The notes below the pieces were generated by a model. The model ran no database searches and was not told where the DNA came from. It saw nothing but the letters and a program-made list of their open reading frames with translations. Position numbers and translations under genes: made by a program. A DNA stretch of 7,687 bases from an uncultured Eubacteriales bacterium (GTDB lineage: Bacteria > Bacillota > Clostridia > Peptostreptococcales > Anaerovoracaceae): contig CAUEYG010000058.1 in NCBI GenBank assembly GCA_959021945.1, positions 1 to 7,687 of the forward strand, read 5' to 3'. Shown one piece after another: positions 1-6,500 of the stretch. How positions within the stretch are numbered: the first letter of the stretch is position 1; every line of letters begins with the position of its first letter.

Positions 1-858
1 ATAGGCTATGGCATTTTTGATCAGGTTATGAAAGACTCTTGCCAGCTTGTCTGGTGCGCCCTGTACAATTAGATTTTCCGGAATCTGCAGCTCGGTGTGC
101 TTTCCGCTTTCCATAAGCATTGGGTAGACTTCTTCACAAATTTGAAGCATCATATAGGAAAGGTCAATTCTTTCTTTGTGAAGAGGGACTGTGTGCAGAC
201 TGTATTGGGTAATTTGAGAAAATTCATTGATAAGCTGTTCCAGCCGCTCTGCTTTTTCAATTGCAATGCGGATGTATTTCTCTTTTTCGGCTTCCTCAAT
301 ACGACGGTCAGTATCCATTTCCAGCAGGCTCAGGTATCCTAAAATAGAGGTAAGGGGGGTTTTTAAATCATGAGCCAGATAAACCACAAGGTCGTTTTTT
401 TTCTGTTCCATTTGCTTTGCTTCTTTTTCCTGGCGGACCAGAGTCTTGTTTAAATGGTTCAACTTTTTTTCTACAAACTCCAGCTCCGGGGAAAGGGAGA
501 TGTCATCTTCATTTGTCGTGGAAACCTGATCGATTCCGGCTACTACCTGATTCAGATAAGCCGTGTAGGACCCCAGCAGCACACGGAATAAAAGGAGCAT
601 AAAGATCAGGATAAAGATGGCCATAATATAGTTGATATTGCCGGAAAAGATGTCTTGATAGGCAATCAGAACCTGATAAGGATCAATGGAAAGAAGAGCT
701 GCAATTCCAGCCACAACTGCATCTGCAAGCTTTCCATAACTTAAAAACCGCAGCAGTATAACTGCGGCAGCAGCAAAGGCGGTCAGCAGAGCGCCCTTTA
801 AAAAAGTCTTTTGTTTTAATTTGGAATAGCTGCTTGTTTTTTTATTTTTCGTTTTCAA
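1..858 (-). CDS. VanS-like sensor histidine kinase, partial (C-terminus beyond left edge)
   Basis: This is a membrane sensor kinase expected to autophosphorylate on a histidine and pass the phosphate to the response regulator encoded just upstream. My translation from the minus strand is open for 286 codons to the window edge. Two hydrophobic segments (about residues 21-38 and 77-97) enclose a short, presumably extracellular loop of about 38 residues. A linker and a coiled-coil-like stretch follow, then the H-box LAHDLKTPLTSILGY with H163 as the phosphoacceptor. The N-box begins at NLIKNAIAY (278-286), where the window ends; the G boxes are missing. The H-box and short-loop architecture are VanS-like. 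I chose the TTG at 858-856 because no in-frame ATG occurs before the second membrane segment, and a GGGGT ribosome-binding-like stretch lies 7 nt upstream. The start overlaps the regulator gene by 17 bp, implying translational coupling. The ligand is unknown, and no van resistance genes are visible here. Confidence 0.88.
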   Translation of the reverse strand, partial: MKTKNKKTSSYSKLKQKTFLKGALLTAFAAAAVILLRFLSYGKLADAVVAGIAALLSIDPYQVLIAYQDIFSGNINYIMAIFILIFMLLLFRVLLGSYTAYLNQVVAGIDQVSTTNEDDISLSPELEFVEKKLNHLNKTLVRQEKEAKQMEQKKNDLVVYLAHDLKTPLTSILGYLSLLEMDTDRRIEEAEKEKYIRIAIEKAERLEQLINEFSQITQYSLHTVPLHKERIDLSYMMLQICEEVYPMLMESGKHTELQIPENLIVQGAPDKLARVFHNLIKNAIAY

Positions 859-1552
859 TTTTATACCCCAATCCCCATACCGTTTTTATATATTTAGGAT
901 TTTCGGCAGAATCATGCATTTTTTCACGCAGGTGCCGGATATGAACGGCAATGGTATTGTTGTTCTTTACATAATATTCATTTTCCCAAATTCGCTGGAA
1001 GAGATCTTCAGAGCTGACCACCTTTCCTTGCTCTTCTAAAAGGATTTGAAGAATTTGAAATTCCGTAGGAGTAAGCGGCAGCTTTTCTCCATGGAAAAGG
1101 CAGTCGTGGGTTGCAGGTTCTAAAACAAGATCCAGATAACGAATGGCATTATCCTTTGGCGGTTCCGGCTCAGGGGTTCCATTGTATTTTTTATAGCGGC
1201 GAAGCTGGGCTTTGACCCTTGCCAAAAGGGTTAAGGGCTTAAATGGTTTGGTAATATAATCGTCGGCTCCCATAGTCAGTCCGGTGATTTGGTCCATTTC
1301 CCCCGTTTTTGCAGTGAGCATAATGATGGGGTAACTGTCGGTCTGTCTGATGGTTTGACAAAGAGTCAGGCCGTCAATATCGGGAAGCATGAGATCCAGA
1401 ATAGCCAGATCCGGCTTTTCCGTTTTAAGATAGGAAAGAGCATCATTTCCTGAACTGCATTTATGTACGAAAAAATTTTCATTGGTAAGAAACAGCTCGA
1501 TCAGATCTGCAATTTCCTTTTCATCATCTACAACAAGTATTGTTTCGGGCAT
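842..1552 (-). CDS. VanR-like OmpR/PhoB-family response regulator
   Basis: This is a cytoplasmic DNA-binding regulator of 236 residues. The receiver domain (about 1-115) has the acidic pair D9/D10, the phosphoacceptor D53 in ILDLMLPD, T80 and K102 in the TKPF motif. The winged-helix DNA-binding domain (about 140-234) carries LTPTEF, a recognition-helix stretch NNTIAVHIRHLREKM, and the KYIKTVWGLGYKIE ending typical of the family. From memory of the Tn1546 VanR sequence, stretches such as LTPTEF, VHIRHLREKM and YIKTVWG.GYKIE are nearly the same, so it is closer to VanR than to a generic PhoB. An upstream in-frame ATG at 1654 exists. I chose 1552 instead because the protein then begins directly with MPETILVVDDE and AAAGGAG lies 9 nt upstream, whereas the extension has no family counterpart and would span the promoter. 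It is transcribed with the downstream kinase and faces the hydroxyacid operon divergently, which it may regulate (inference). Confidence 0.95.
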   Translation of the reverse strand: MPETILVVDDEKEIADLIELFLTNENFFVHKCSSGNDALSYLKTEKPDLAILDLMLPDIDGLTLCQTIRQTDSYPIIMLTAKTGEMDQITGLTMGADDYITKPFKPLTLLARVKAQLRRYKKYNGTPEPEPPKDNAIRYLDLVLEPATHDCLFHGEKLPLTPTEFQILQILLEEQGKVVSSEDLFQRIWENEYYVKNNNTIAVHIRHLREKMHDSAENPKYIKTVWGLGYKIENEK

Positions 1553-1587
1553 GGATGGTATCTCCTTTATTATTTCCGTTTTTTCAT

Positions 1588-1605
1588 ACCTATAATACGA
1601 TAGGT
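1588..1605. repeat. Inverted repeat over the regulator -10 region
   Basis: Perfect 6-bp arms, ACCTAT (1588-1593) and ATAGGT (1600-1605), are separated by 6 bp and cover the predicted -10 hexamer of the minus-strand promoter. The placement would suit a repressor or autoregulatory site. Short dyads arise by chance in AT-rich DNA, so this is only a candidate. Confidence 0.35.
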
Positions 1606-1620
1606 TTGCAGGAATGTACA
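1592..1620 (-). promoter_or_regulatory. Candidate promoter for the response regulator/kinase pair
   Basis: Read on the minus strand, a -35-like TGTACA (1620-1615) is followed after 17 bp by TATTAT (1597-1592). This predicts a start near 1585 and a leader of about 33 nt before the regulator ATG. The -10 matches the sigma-70 consensus well; the -35 matches only 4 of 6 bases, as is common for promoters that need an activator. A 6-bp inverted repeat, ACCTAT/ATAGGT (1588-1605), straddles the -10, and a TATGAAA motif lies just downstream. No experimental evidence is available. Confidence 0.5.
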
Positions 1621-1656
1621 GAAAAAGTTTTGCCCTGGTATTGAGTCTATGCACAG

Positions 1657-1666
1657 GGCCCGGGCC
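1657..1666. repeat. GC-rich palindrome GGCCCGGGCC in an AT-rich intergenic region
   Basis: A perfect 10-bp GC-only palindrome sits between the two divergent promoters. The adjacent CAGGGC (1654-1659) can also pair with GCCCTG (1632-1637) across a 16-bp loop. It stands out in base composition from the AT-rich surroundings. I cannot assign a role; it lies upstream of both predicted transcription starts, so it would act as DNA, not as RNA, if it acts at all. Confidence 0.3.
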
Positions 1667-1745
1667 AAGGAGAGGTGGAGCGCAATGTTGAAATTATGAG
1701 GGTATTGTGTTATACGAAAAATATGAAAATAAGCTTAATTATGAA

Positions 1746-1780
1746 ATCGATTATTATTCACTGTAATGCATAATAATGAT
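1746..1780. promoter_or_regulatory. Operator-like inverted repeat abutting the operon -35
   Basis: The left arm ATCGATTATTATTCA (1746-1760) and right arm TGCATAATAATGAT (1767-1780) are reverse complements apart from one extra base and one mismatch, with the 6-bp centre CTGTAA. The core ATTATTAT/ATAATAAT arms are perfect. The right arm ends at the first base of the -35 hexamer of the symporter operon. This position suits an activator or a repressor that blocks polymerase. It does not clearly match a consensus I know (Rex, FNR, CRP or GntR/FadR types), so the cognate protein is unknown. Confidence 0.5.
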
Positions 1781-1808
1781 TGACGTAAGGGAAGACAGCG
1801 ATTATAAT
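1780..1808 (+). promoter_or_regulatory. Strong sigma-70 promoter of the symporter-etf-ldh-larA operon
   Basis: TTGACG (1780-1785) and a perfect TATAAT (1803-1808) are separated by exactly 17 bp, one base short of the full housekeeping consensus. Transcription is expected to start near 1815, giving a leader of about 48 nt before the symporter ATG at 1863. All genes to the right edge are co-directional with gaps of 12 bp or less and I saw no terminator between them, so this is probably the main promoter of the whole operon. Such a good core promoter probably needs a repressor if expression is inducible. Confidence 0.8.
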
Positions 1809-1822
1809 ATACAATATATTAA

Positions 1823-1864
1823 ATGTTATATACTATGGTAACTGCAAGGAAAGGAGTATAACAT
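1823..1864 (+). promoter_or_regulatory. Inverted repeat flanking the symporter ribosome binding site
   Basis: ATGTTATA (1823-1830) and TATAACAT (1857-1864) are perfect 8-bp complements. They enclose a 26-nt loop that contains the AAGGAG ribosome binding site (1851-1856), and the right arm includes the first two bases of the start codon. In RNA this could mask the start of translation. The stem has only one G-C pair and a long loop, so stability is doubtful. Confidence 0.25.
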
Positions 1865-3299
1865 GACAATTGCGGATATTTTAATTGTAGTCGTATATGT
1901 AGTAGCCATGTTTGGCGTAGGGGTATATGCCAGAACACGGATTAAATCGGTGGACGATTTTCTCATTGCAGGGAATCGGTTTAAAACCTTTTCCCTGGTA
2001 GGAACTTTGGTAGCAGCACTGACTGGGGCAGGTACTACCATGGGGATCGTAGGAAGTGTGTATCAGTATGGGGCAGGCATTATGTGGAACTTTGTAGGAC
2101 TTGCCATTGGTTGTATTGTCTTTGGCCTTGTTTACTGCACTGCTGTAAGAAAAACAGGAGCCAGATCTATGGCAGAGCTGATTTCCGGCAGGTTCGGACG
2201 CGTGCCGAGATTTTTTTCCGGGCTGATTGTTCCTATTTACTGTCTTGGTTCTGTTACCATTTGCGTAGCAGGTATGGGACGGCTTATTACATATATCAGT
2301 CAGGATTTTAATCTGAATATCAGTATGTTTGCGGCAGTGCTGGTAACCTGTATTGTTGTTGTCGGGTATACAGCTCTTGGCGGCCTTTATTCTGTTGTGT
2401 GGACAGATGTAATTCAATTTGTCATTATGATTGTAGTCATTATGGTGATCGGGCCTATCATTGCCATTAAAAATGCAGGCTCTCTGGATGCTTTGTCGAC
2501 TGCTGTGGAGGCCAGCGGCGCATCTTTTACCAACCCTTTTGAGGGAGTGCCTATGACTTATATTATCAGCAGTACGCTTCTGATGTTTGTTGGAATTCCG
2601 GGAGATCCCACTGTTCCACAGAGAGCTCTTGCTGCAGATACAGTAAAGACGGCAAAGAAATCCTTCATTATTGCCGGCATTTTATATGTTGTGTTTGGTG
2701 CGGGTCTTGCGTTTATCGGCGCCGGCGCTATGCAGGCTATGCCTGATATTGCGGATACATATGGTACTACAGAAGCCGCATTTCCTGTTTATATCATGCA
2801 TTATTACCCTCCGGTAGTCAGAGGCCTGGGAATCGCTGCGTTACTGGCTGCCATCATGTCAACTATCAGCGCTATGCTGCTGGTTGCTACAACACATCTG
2901 ATCTATGATGTAGGAAAAGCCATAAAACCGGATGTATCAGATCGTACTTTGGGAAAGATTCTGCCTATTGCTATCTGCGTACTGGGGATTGTTGTTATTT
3001 ATACAGCGCTGAAGGTAACGACGCTTGCCGATGTTTTGTACTTTATCTTCTCCTTGTGCGGTTCAGCCTTTATTTTCCCAATGATCGCTACGCTTTGGTG
3101 GAAAAAAGCATCTACCTGGGGTGTTACAGCTGGAATCGTGTTGGGAGCTGTATGCTGCTTATCCATGTATGCAACCGGAAACCTTGGACCGGGCGGAGAC
3201 CCAGTGTATGTGAGCATGGCTGTTTCCCTGGCATCGATTGTAATCCTTTCTCTGCTTATTCCTGATAAAAAGAAAGCAGCAGGCAGTGAGGTGGCATAA
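1863..3299 (+). CDS. SSS-family sodium:solute symporter, probable Na+/monocarboxylate (2-hydroxyacid) importer
   Basis: This 478-residue inner-membrane protein has the length and repeated hydrophobic segments (about 12-13 helices) of the solute:sodium symporter family (TC 2.A.21). Family landmarks are DFLIAGNR (32-39) after the first helix, GARSMAELISGRFG (99-112), GGLYSVVWTDVIQF (173-186), the cytoplasmic stretch DPTVPQRALAADT (248-260), and LLAAIMSTISAMLL (327-340), where A330, S333 and T334 align with the sodium-site residues of vSGLT. The hydrophilic C-terminus ends in a lysine-rich tail. The ATG is set by AAGGAG 6 nt upstream. Substrate cannot be read from sequence: the family includes pantothenate, proline, acetate and sugar carriers, and Rhizobium MctP, which carries lactate and pyruvate. 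Being first in an operon for 2-hydroxyacid oxidation argues for lactate or a related anion. Its stop codon overlaps the etfB start by 1 bp. Confidence 0.92.
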   Translation: MTIADILIVVVYVVAMFGVGVYARTRIKSVDDFLIAGNRFKTFSLVGTLVAALTGAGTTMGIVGSVYQYGAGIMWNFVGLAIGCIVFGLVYCTAVRKTGARSMAELISGRFGRVPRFFSGLIVPIYCLGSVTICVAGMGRLITYISQDFNLNISMFAAVLVTCIVVVGYTALGGLYSVVWTDVIQFVIMIVVIMVIGPIIAIKNAGSLDALSTAVEASGASFTNPFEGVPMTYIISSTLLMFVGIPGDPTVPQRALAADTVKTAKKSFIIAGILYVVFGAGLAFIGAGAMQAMPDIADTYGTTEAAFPVYIMHYYPPVVRGLGIAALLAAIMSTISAMLLVATTHLIYDVGKAIKPDVSDRTLGKILPIAICVLGIVVIYTALKVTTLADVLYFIFSLCGSAFIFPMIATLWWKKASTWGVTAGIVLGAVCCLSMYATGNLGPGGDPVYVSMAVSLASIVILSLLIPDKKKAAGSEVA

Positions 3300-4090
3300 T
3301 GAACGTATTTGTAATGATAAAAGAAGTGCCTGATATGGCGAAGGTGAAATTTGACAGGGAAAAGGGAACGGTAAACCGTAATTCTGCAGAAGGGGAAATT
3401 AACCCTTTTGACCTGAATGCGCTTCAGGCAGCAGTTGATCTGAAAGAAACGCTGGATTGTCAAGTCATTGCAGTGACAATGGGGCCGCCCAAAGCGGAAA
3501 AATCACTGAGGGACGCCTTTGCAAGAGGAGCAGATCAATGCCTCTTAGCAACGGATGCAAAGTTTGGAGGAAGCGATACGCTAGCTACTTCCAGAACTTT
3601 AGCCGCAGCTATGAAAAAGGCAGGATCTGCGGACCTGATTTTGTGCGGGGAAAAATCCGTAGACGGTGATACTGCTCAGGTAGGGGCGGAAGTTGCAGAA
3701 TTGATGGGAATTCCTCACTGTTATTATGTAGAAGAAATTCAGAAGGTAACAGAAAAGGAAGTCTATGTGACGATTGAAGACCTCAGCGGCAAAAAACAGG
3801 AGCGAGTATTACAGCTGCCAGCCCTTCTTTCCGTAACGAAAAATATCAATGCTCCAAAACTTCCATCCTTAAAGAGGAAGTTGGCATCGCTGGAAGTCCA
3901 GATCAATACAGTGAAATTAGAGCAAATGGAAGGCATCTTGGAAGAAAAGGAAACAGGCTTTAAAGGATCGCCTACAAAGGTGCTGAAAATTGAGGTACCT
4001 AAGGTAAAGGCCAGAGACAGTAAACTTTTCCGGGAAGATTATGAAGCCTTTTCCCAGGCAATCCGTCCGGCGGTTCAGGGACAATTATAA
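3299..4090 (+). CDS. etfB: Electron transfer flavoprotein beta subunit (EtfB)
   Basis: This soluble 263-residue protein is the usual length for EtfB. It starts with the Rossmann-like strand MNVFVMIKEVPD and has NPFDLNALQAAVDLKE (35-50), VTMGPPKAEKSLRDAFARG (59-77), and the nucleotide-binding loop GEKSVDGDTAQVGAEVA (117-133). With EtfA it forms the flavin heterodimer that exchanges electrons between the downstream dehydrogenase, NAD(H) and ferredoxin. In bifurcating complexes EtfB binds FAD where ordinary Etf binds AMP. The operon context favours the bifurcating or confurcating type, but a subgroup alignment is needed to be sure. It corresponds in position to lctB of Acetobacterium woodii. Translation is coupled to the symporter: its ATG shares a base with the upstream TAA, and GAGGTG lies 5 nt before the start. 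Confidence 0.95.
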   Translation: MNVFVMIKEVPDMAKVKFDREKGTVNRNSAEGEINPFDLNALQAAVDLKETLDCQVIAVTMGPPKAEKSLRDAFARGADQCLLATDAKFGGSDTLATSRTLAAAMKKAGSADLILCGEKSVDGDTAQVGAEVAELMGIPHCYYVEEIQKVTEKEVYVTIEDLSGKKQERVLQLPALLSVTKNINAPKLPSLKRKLASLEVQINTVKLEQMEGILEEKETGFKGSPTKVLKIEVPKVKARDSKLFREDYEAFSQAIRPAVQGQL

Positions 4091-4102
4091 GGAGGCGGTA
4101 AA

Positions 4103-5104
4103 ATGGAACAAAAACATAAGATTTTGATTTTGGCTGAAATCCATGACAGCAGTATCCATCGAGTAGCCTACGAATTGATTGGAAAAGCCAAAGAGCTGTT
4201 TTCTCCCCAGGAGTCGGTTATTGAATGCCTTTTGCTAGGAGCTGATGATGTAGATGCAGGAGAACTTTGCAGACGCGGAGCGGAGACGGTATATTATATG
4301 AAAGATCCGGCCTTTGACCAGCCGGAAGAGCAGCTTTATAAAGAGAACATTTGCCGGTTTATTAGGGAGCATGAACCGGAGATCGTGCTGATTGGCGCTA
4401 CCTATCTGGGGCGATCCCTGGGTCCCAGAATTGCAGCGAATCTAAAAACAGGACTGACTGCTGACTGTACCCAATTAAAGATCAGCAAGGAAGAAAAAAC
4501 GGCCGGAAAGCTGGAGCAGATCCGCCCGGCTTTCAGTGATAATATACTGGCTCATATTGTGACCCAGACCCTGCCGCAGATGGCTACCGTACGATATAAA
4601 GAGTTTCAGGAAGCTCCTTCTGACCCATCTCGCCAGGTGAATGTAAAATTGATAGAGCCATATGAAACGGAGAGCAAAGGTTGTAGCATTTTAAGGACAT
4701 ACCTGGAAAAGCAGGATGACATTCAGGAAGCCCAGGTAATCGTAGCAGGAGGACGGGGTATCCGAAAAAAGGAAGATCTGGCCCTGTTAAAGGAACTGGC
4801 TGATTTGCTGGGAGGACAGGTAGGTGTTTCCAGAGCTCTGGTGGACGCAGGTATGGCAAGCAGTGCTGTTCAAGTGGGATACAGCGGGAACAGGGTAAAG
4901 CCTGCGCTTTATATTGCATGCGGCATTTCAGGTGCTCCTCAGCATCTTGCAGGTATGAAAGAATCAGGACAGGTTATTGCAATTAACAGCGACCCTTCTG
5001 CACCGATTTTCACTCTGAGCGATTATGGGTATGTGGGAGATCTCTACCAGATTTTGCCCCGTATCATCGAGGATGTAAAGGCATGGAAGGAGGAAGTGAA
5101 ATGA
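4103..5104 (+). CDS. etfA: Electron transfer flavoprotein alpha subunit (EtfA)
   Basis: This 333-residue partner of EtfB has an N-terminal Rossmann-like domain (about 1-190) with LIGATYLGRSLGPRIAANL (96-114) and GLTADC (117-122). The C-terminal FAD domain has VAGGRG (213-218), VSRALVDAG (242-250), YIACGISGAPQHLAGM (270-285) and INSDPSAPIFTLSDYGYVGDL (295-314). It begins directly at MEQKHKILILAE; the six cysteines are scattered with no CxxCxxC pattern, so the N-terminal ferredoxin domain reported for the A. woodii lactate EtfA (from memory) is absent. Two usually conserved FAD-site positions differ: Y260 replaces Gln in the common GQTG/GQSG motif, and the usual RPAFGGN reads RPAFSDN (141-147). 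The ATG follows AAGGAGG with 7 nt spacing, 12 bp after etfB. Its TGA overlaps the dehydrogenase ATG by 4 bp. Confidence 0.95.
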   Translation: MEQKHKILILAEIHDSSIHRVAYELIGKAKELFSPQESVIECLLLGADDVDAGELCRRGAETVYYMKDPAFDQPEEQLYKENICRFIREHEPEIVLIGATYLGRSLGPRIAANLKTGLTADCTQLKISKEEKTAGKLEQIRPAFSDNILAHIVTQTLPQMATVRYKEFQEAPSDPSRQVNVKLIEPYETESKGCSILRTYLEKQDDIQEAQVIVAGGRGIRKKEDLALLKELADLLGGQVGVSRALVDAGMASSAVQVGYSGNRVKPALYIACGISGAPQHLAGMKESGQVIAINSDPSAPIFTLSDYGYVGDLYQILPRIIEDVKAWKEEVK

Positions 5105-6498
5105 AGGACGAACTGCTCAGACAGATGAAAGACATTGTAGGACAGGACTATGTGATATCCAGTCAGCATCAAGTGGAGTCCTATTTATACGATCAGGTAG
5201 AAATTCCTCTTCGTCCAAAGGCAGCACAGGACTGCGTGGTAGTCAAGCCGTCTTCCACCCAGGAGATTTCCCAGATCGTTTCTCTGGCTGCATCTGCCAA
5301 TATTCCGGTGGTGGTGCGGGGCGGCGGAACCGGTCTTTGCGGAGCAGCAACCCCTATTTATAACAGCATTATTATTAGTATGGAACGTATGAACCACATT
5401 TTGGAGATTGATGAAAAAAACATGATGGCTGTTATGGAGGCCGGTGTGACTTTAGCAGACCTTTTAGAAGCTCTGGAAGAGCATGATGGAATTGGATTTC
5501 CTGTTCACCCCGGAGATGAAGGGGCACAAATGGGAGGTATGGCTGCCACCAATGCAGGAGGAGCACGGGCTGTGCGCCACGGGATTATGAGAAATCATAT
5601 TAAGGGTCTGAAGATAGTGCTCCCTGATGGAAGTATCCTATCCCTTGGAGGAAAGCTGCTCAAGGACAATGCGGGCTACAATTTAATGCATCTCATAATC
5701 GGAAGTGAAGGGACTTTGGCTATTATTACAGAGGTGACATTGCGCATTTATCCGGAAGAAAAGTATACAGCTTCTATTGTCGCTTCCTTTGATCATATTG
5801 AAGAGGCTTCTTCTGCTGTGCTGGACATTATAAAAAGCGGTGTTTCACCGCTGGCAGTGGAATATCAGGACAAAAAATTAAATCTGGAAACAGCTGAGCT
5901 CTTGGGACTCCACTGGCCGGTAAAAGAGGGAGCATCAGATCTGATTATTATTCTTTCTGAGAAAACAGAGGCTGCCCTTTATGACAACTGCCGGGCTATT
6001 GACCGAATCTGTGACCGGTACGGTGCCAAAGAAGCGGTTTTTGCAGGGAGCAAACAGGAGCAGGCAGATGTCCTTGCTATTCGCAGCGGCAGTTATGATG
6101 TAATCAAGGATGACATCTATCATTCCTTTGATATGGCTGTGCCTCCCAGCAGTATGCCGGAATTTTTAAGAGAACTATGGGGGCTGGTAGATTCCTATGG
6201 GACAAGGACTAACATTACAGCCCATATTGCAGACGGGAATGTTCACAATGATATTTTGTTAGTAAACGGCAAAGTGCCGGATTACCACAAGGAGCTTCAG
6301 GAAAAAATGTATCAGCTCTGTTTTTCGTATCAAGGTACTATTACCGGGGAGCACGGTATTGGGAAACTGAGAGTGACAGACCTTCCCCTGCAGAAATCTT
6401 CCAGAGAAGTGGAGCTGATGCAGCAAATCAAGCAAGTCTTTGACCCTCAGTGCATCTTAAACCCAGGGACAGTTTTGGCATCACAGAGAGGAAACTAA
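5101..6498 (+). CDS. lctD: FAD-dependent 2-hydroxyacid (probably D-lactate) dehydrogenase, GlcD/LctD type
   Basis: This 465-residue flavoprotein oxidises a 2-hydroxyacid to its 2-oxoacid, passing electrons to EtfBA. The N-terminal PCMH/VAO-type FAD domain (about 40-220) contains VVRGGGTGLCGAATP (71-85), HPGDEGAQMGGMAATNAGG (136-154) and GYNLMHLIIGSEGTLAIITEVTLR (spread over 192-215). The C-terminal FAD-oxidase domain has HIADGNVHND (375-384), GTITGEHGIG (412-421) and FDPQCILNPG (448-457). H375, H382 and E417 match the metal-binding residues described for D-2-hydroxyglutarate and D-lactate relatives. The usual HxGDGNxH motif reads HIADGNVH, with Ala at 377 for Gly. An upstream in-frame ATG at 5083 would place the AAGGAGG (5087-5093) inside the gene; 5101 sits 7 nt after it and gives the ATGA overlap with etfA. 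Family knowledge and the racemase neighbour favour D-lactate; glycolate or other 2-hydroxyacids remain possible. Confidence 0.92.
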   Translation: MKDELLRQMKDIVGQDYVISSQHQVESYLYDQVEIPLRPKAAQDCVVVKPSSTQEISQIVSLAASANIPVVVRGGGTGLCGAATPIYNSIIISMERMNHILEIDEKNMMAVMEAGVTLADLLEALEEHDGIGFPVHPGDEGAQMGGMAATNAGGARAVRHGIMRNHIKGLKIVLPDGSILSLGGKLLKDNAGYNLMHLIIGSEGTLAIITEVTLRIYPEEKYTASIVASFDHIEEASSAVLDIIKSGVSPLAVEYQDKKLNLETAELLGLHWPVKEGASDLIIILSEKTEAALYDNCRAIDRICDRYGAKEAVFAGSKQEQADVLAIRSGSYDVIKDDIYHSFDMAVPPSSMPEFLRELWGLVDSYGTRTNITAHIADGNVHNDILLVNGKVPDYHKELQEKMYQLCFSYQGTITGEHGIGKLRVTDLPLQKSSREVELMQQIKQVFDPQCILNPGTVLASQRGN

Positions 6499-6500
6499 GC

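Larger units (their letters stand above)
1580..1748. promoter_or_regulatory. TA(C/T)GAAA repeats in the divergent intergenic region, candidate VanR-type boxes
   Basis: On the plus strand the heptamer TA(C/T)GAAA occurs at 1713-1719 (TACGAAA), 1722-1728 (TATGAAA) and 1740-1746 (TATGAAA). The starts are 9 and 18 bp apart, in a 9-bp register. A fourth copy is on the minus strand at 1588-1582, at the predicted start region of the regulator transcript. OmpR-family proteins usually bind direct repeats with roughly helical spacing. From memory, the VanR-box consensus is TCGTANGAAA(T/A)T; the TANGAAA core is present in all four copies but the leading TCG is absent. Binding by the adjacent VanR-like protein is therefore a reasonable but unproven inference. 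Confidence 0.45.

Noticed and set aside
97..342. 81-codon plus-strand ORF, with another at 417-602, opposite the kinase gene.
   Set aside because: Both lie antisense to a continuous kinase frame with recognisable H-box and N-box, and resemble no family I know.
842..1552. Part of a glycopeptide-resistance (van) cluster.
   Set aside because: Only the regulatory pair resembles VanRS. No vanH, ligase, vanX or vanY is present in the window, and VanRS-like pairs without resistance genes occur in commensal clostridia, so resistance is not supported.
1649..1699. 16-codon ORF on the plus strand in the intergenic region, and a 4-codon ORF nested in it after an AAGGAGAGGTGGAG stretch.
   Set aside because: The longer one has no ribosome binding site and the nested one is too short to judge. 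Both lie upstream of the predicted operon transcription start, so they would not be on that mRNA.
1742..1755. Partial match to a CcpA cre site (TGAAATCGATTATT).
   Set aside because: The left half fits TGWAANCG but the right half lacks the closing CA, and the stretch is explained equally well by the TATGAAA box and the dyad. Too weak to annotate.
1881..2417. 178-codon minus-strand ORF and several shorter ones inside the symporter gene.
   Set aside because: They are shadows of the clearly supported membrane transporter frame; composition (many Cys, His, Asn) is typical of antisense artefacts.
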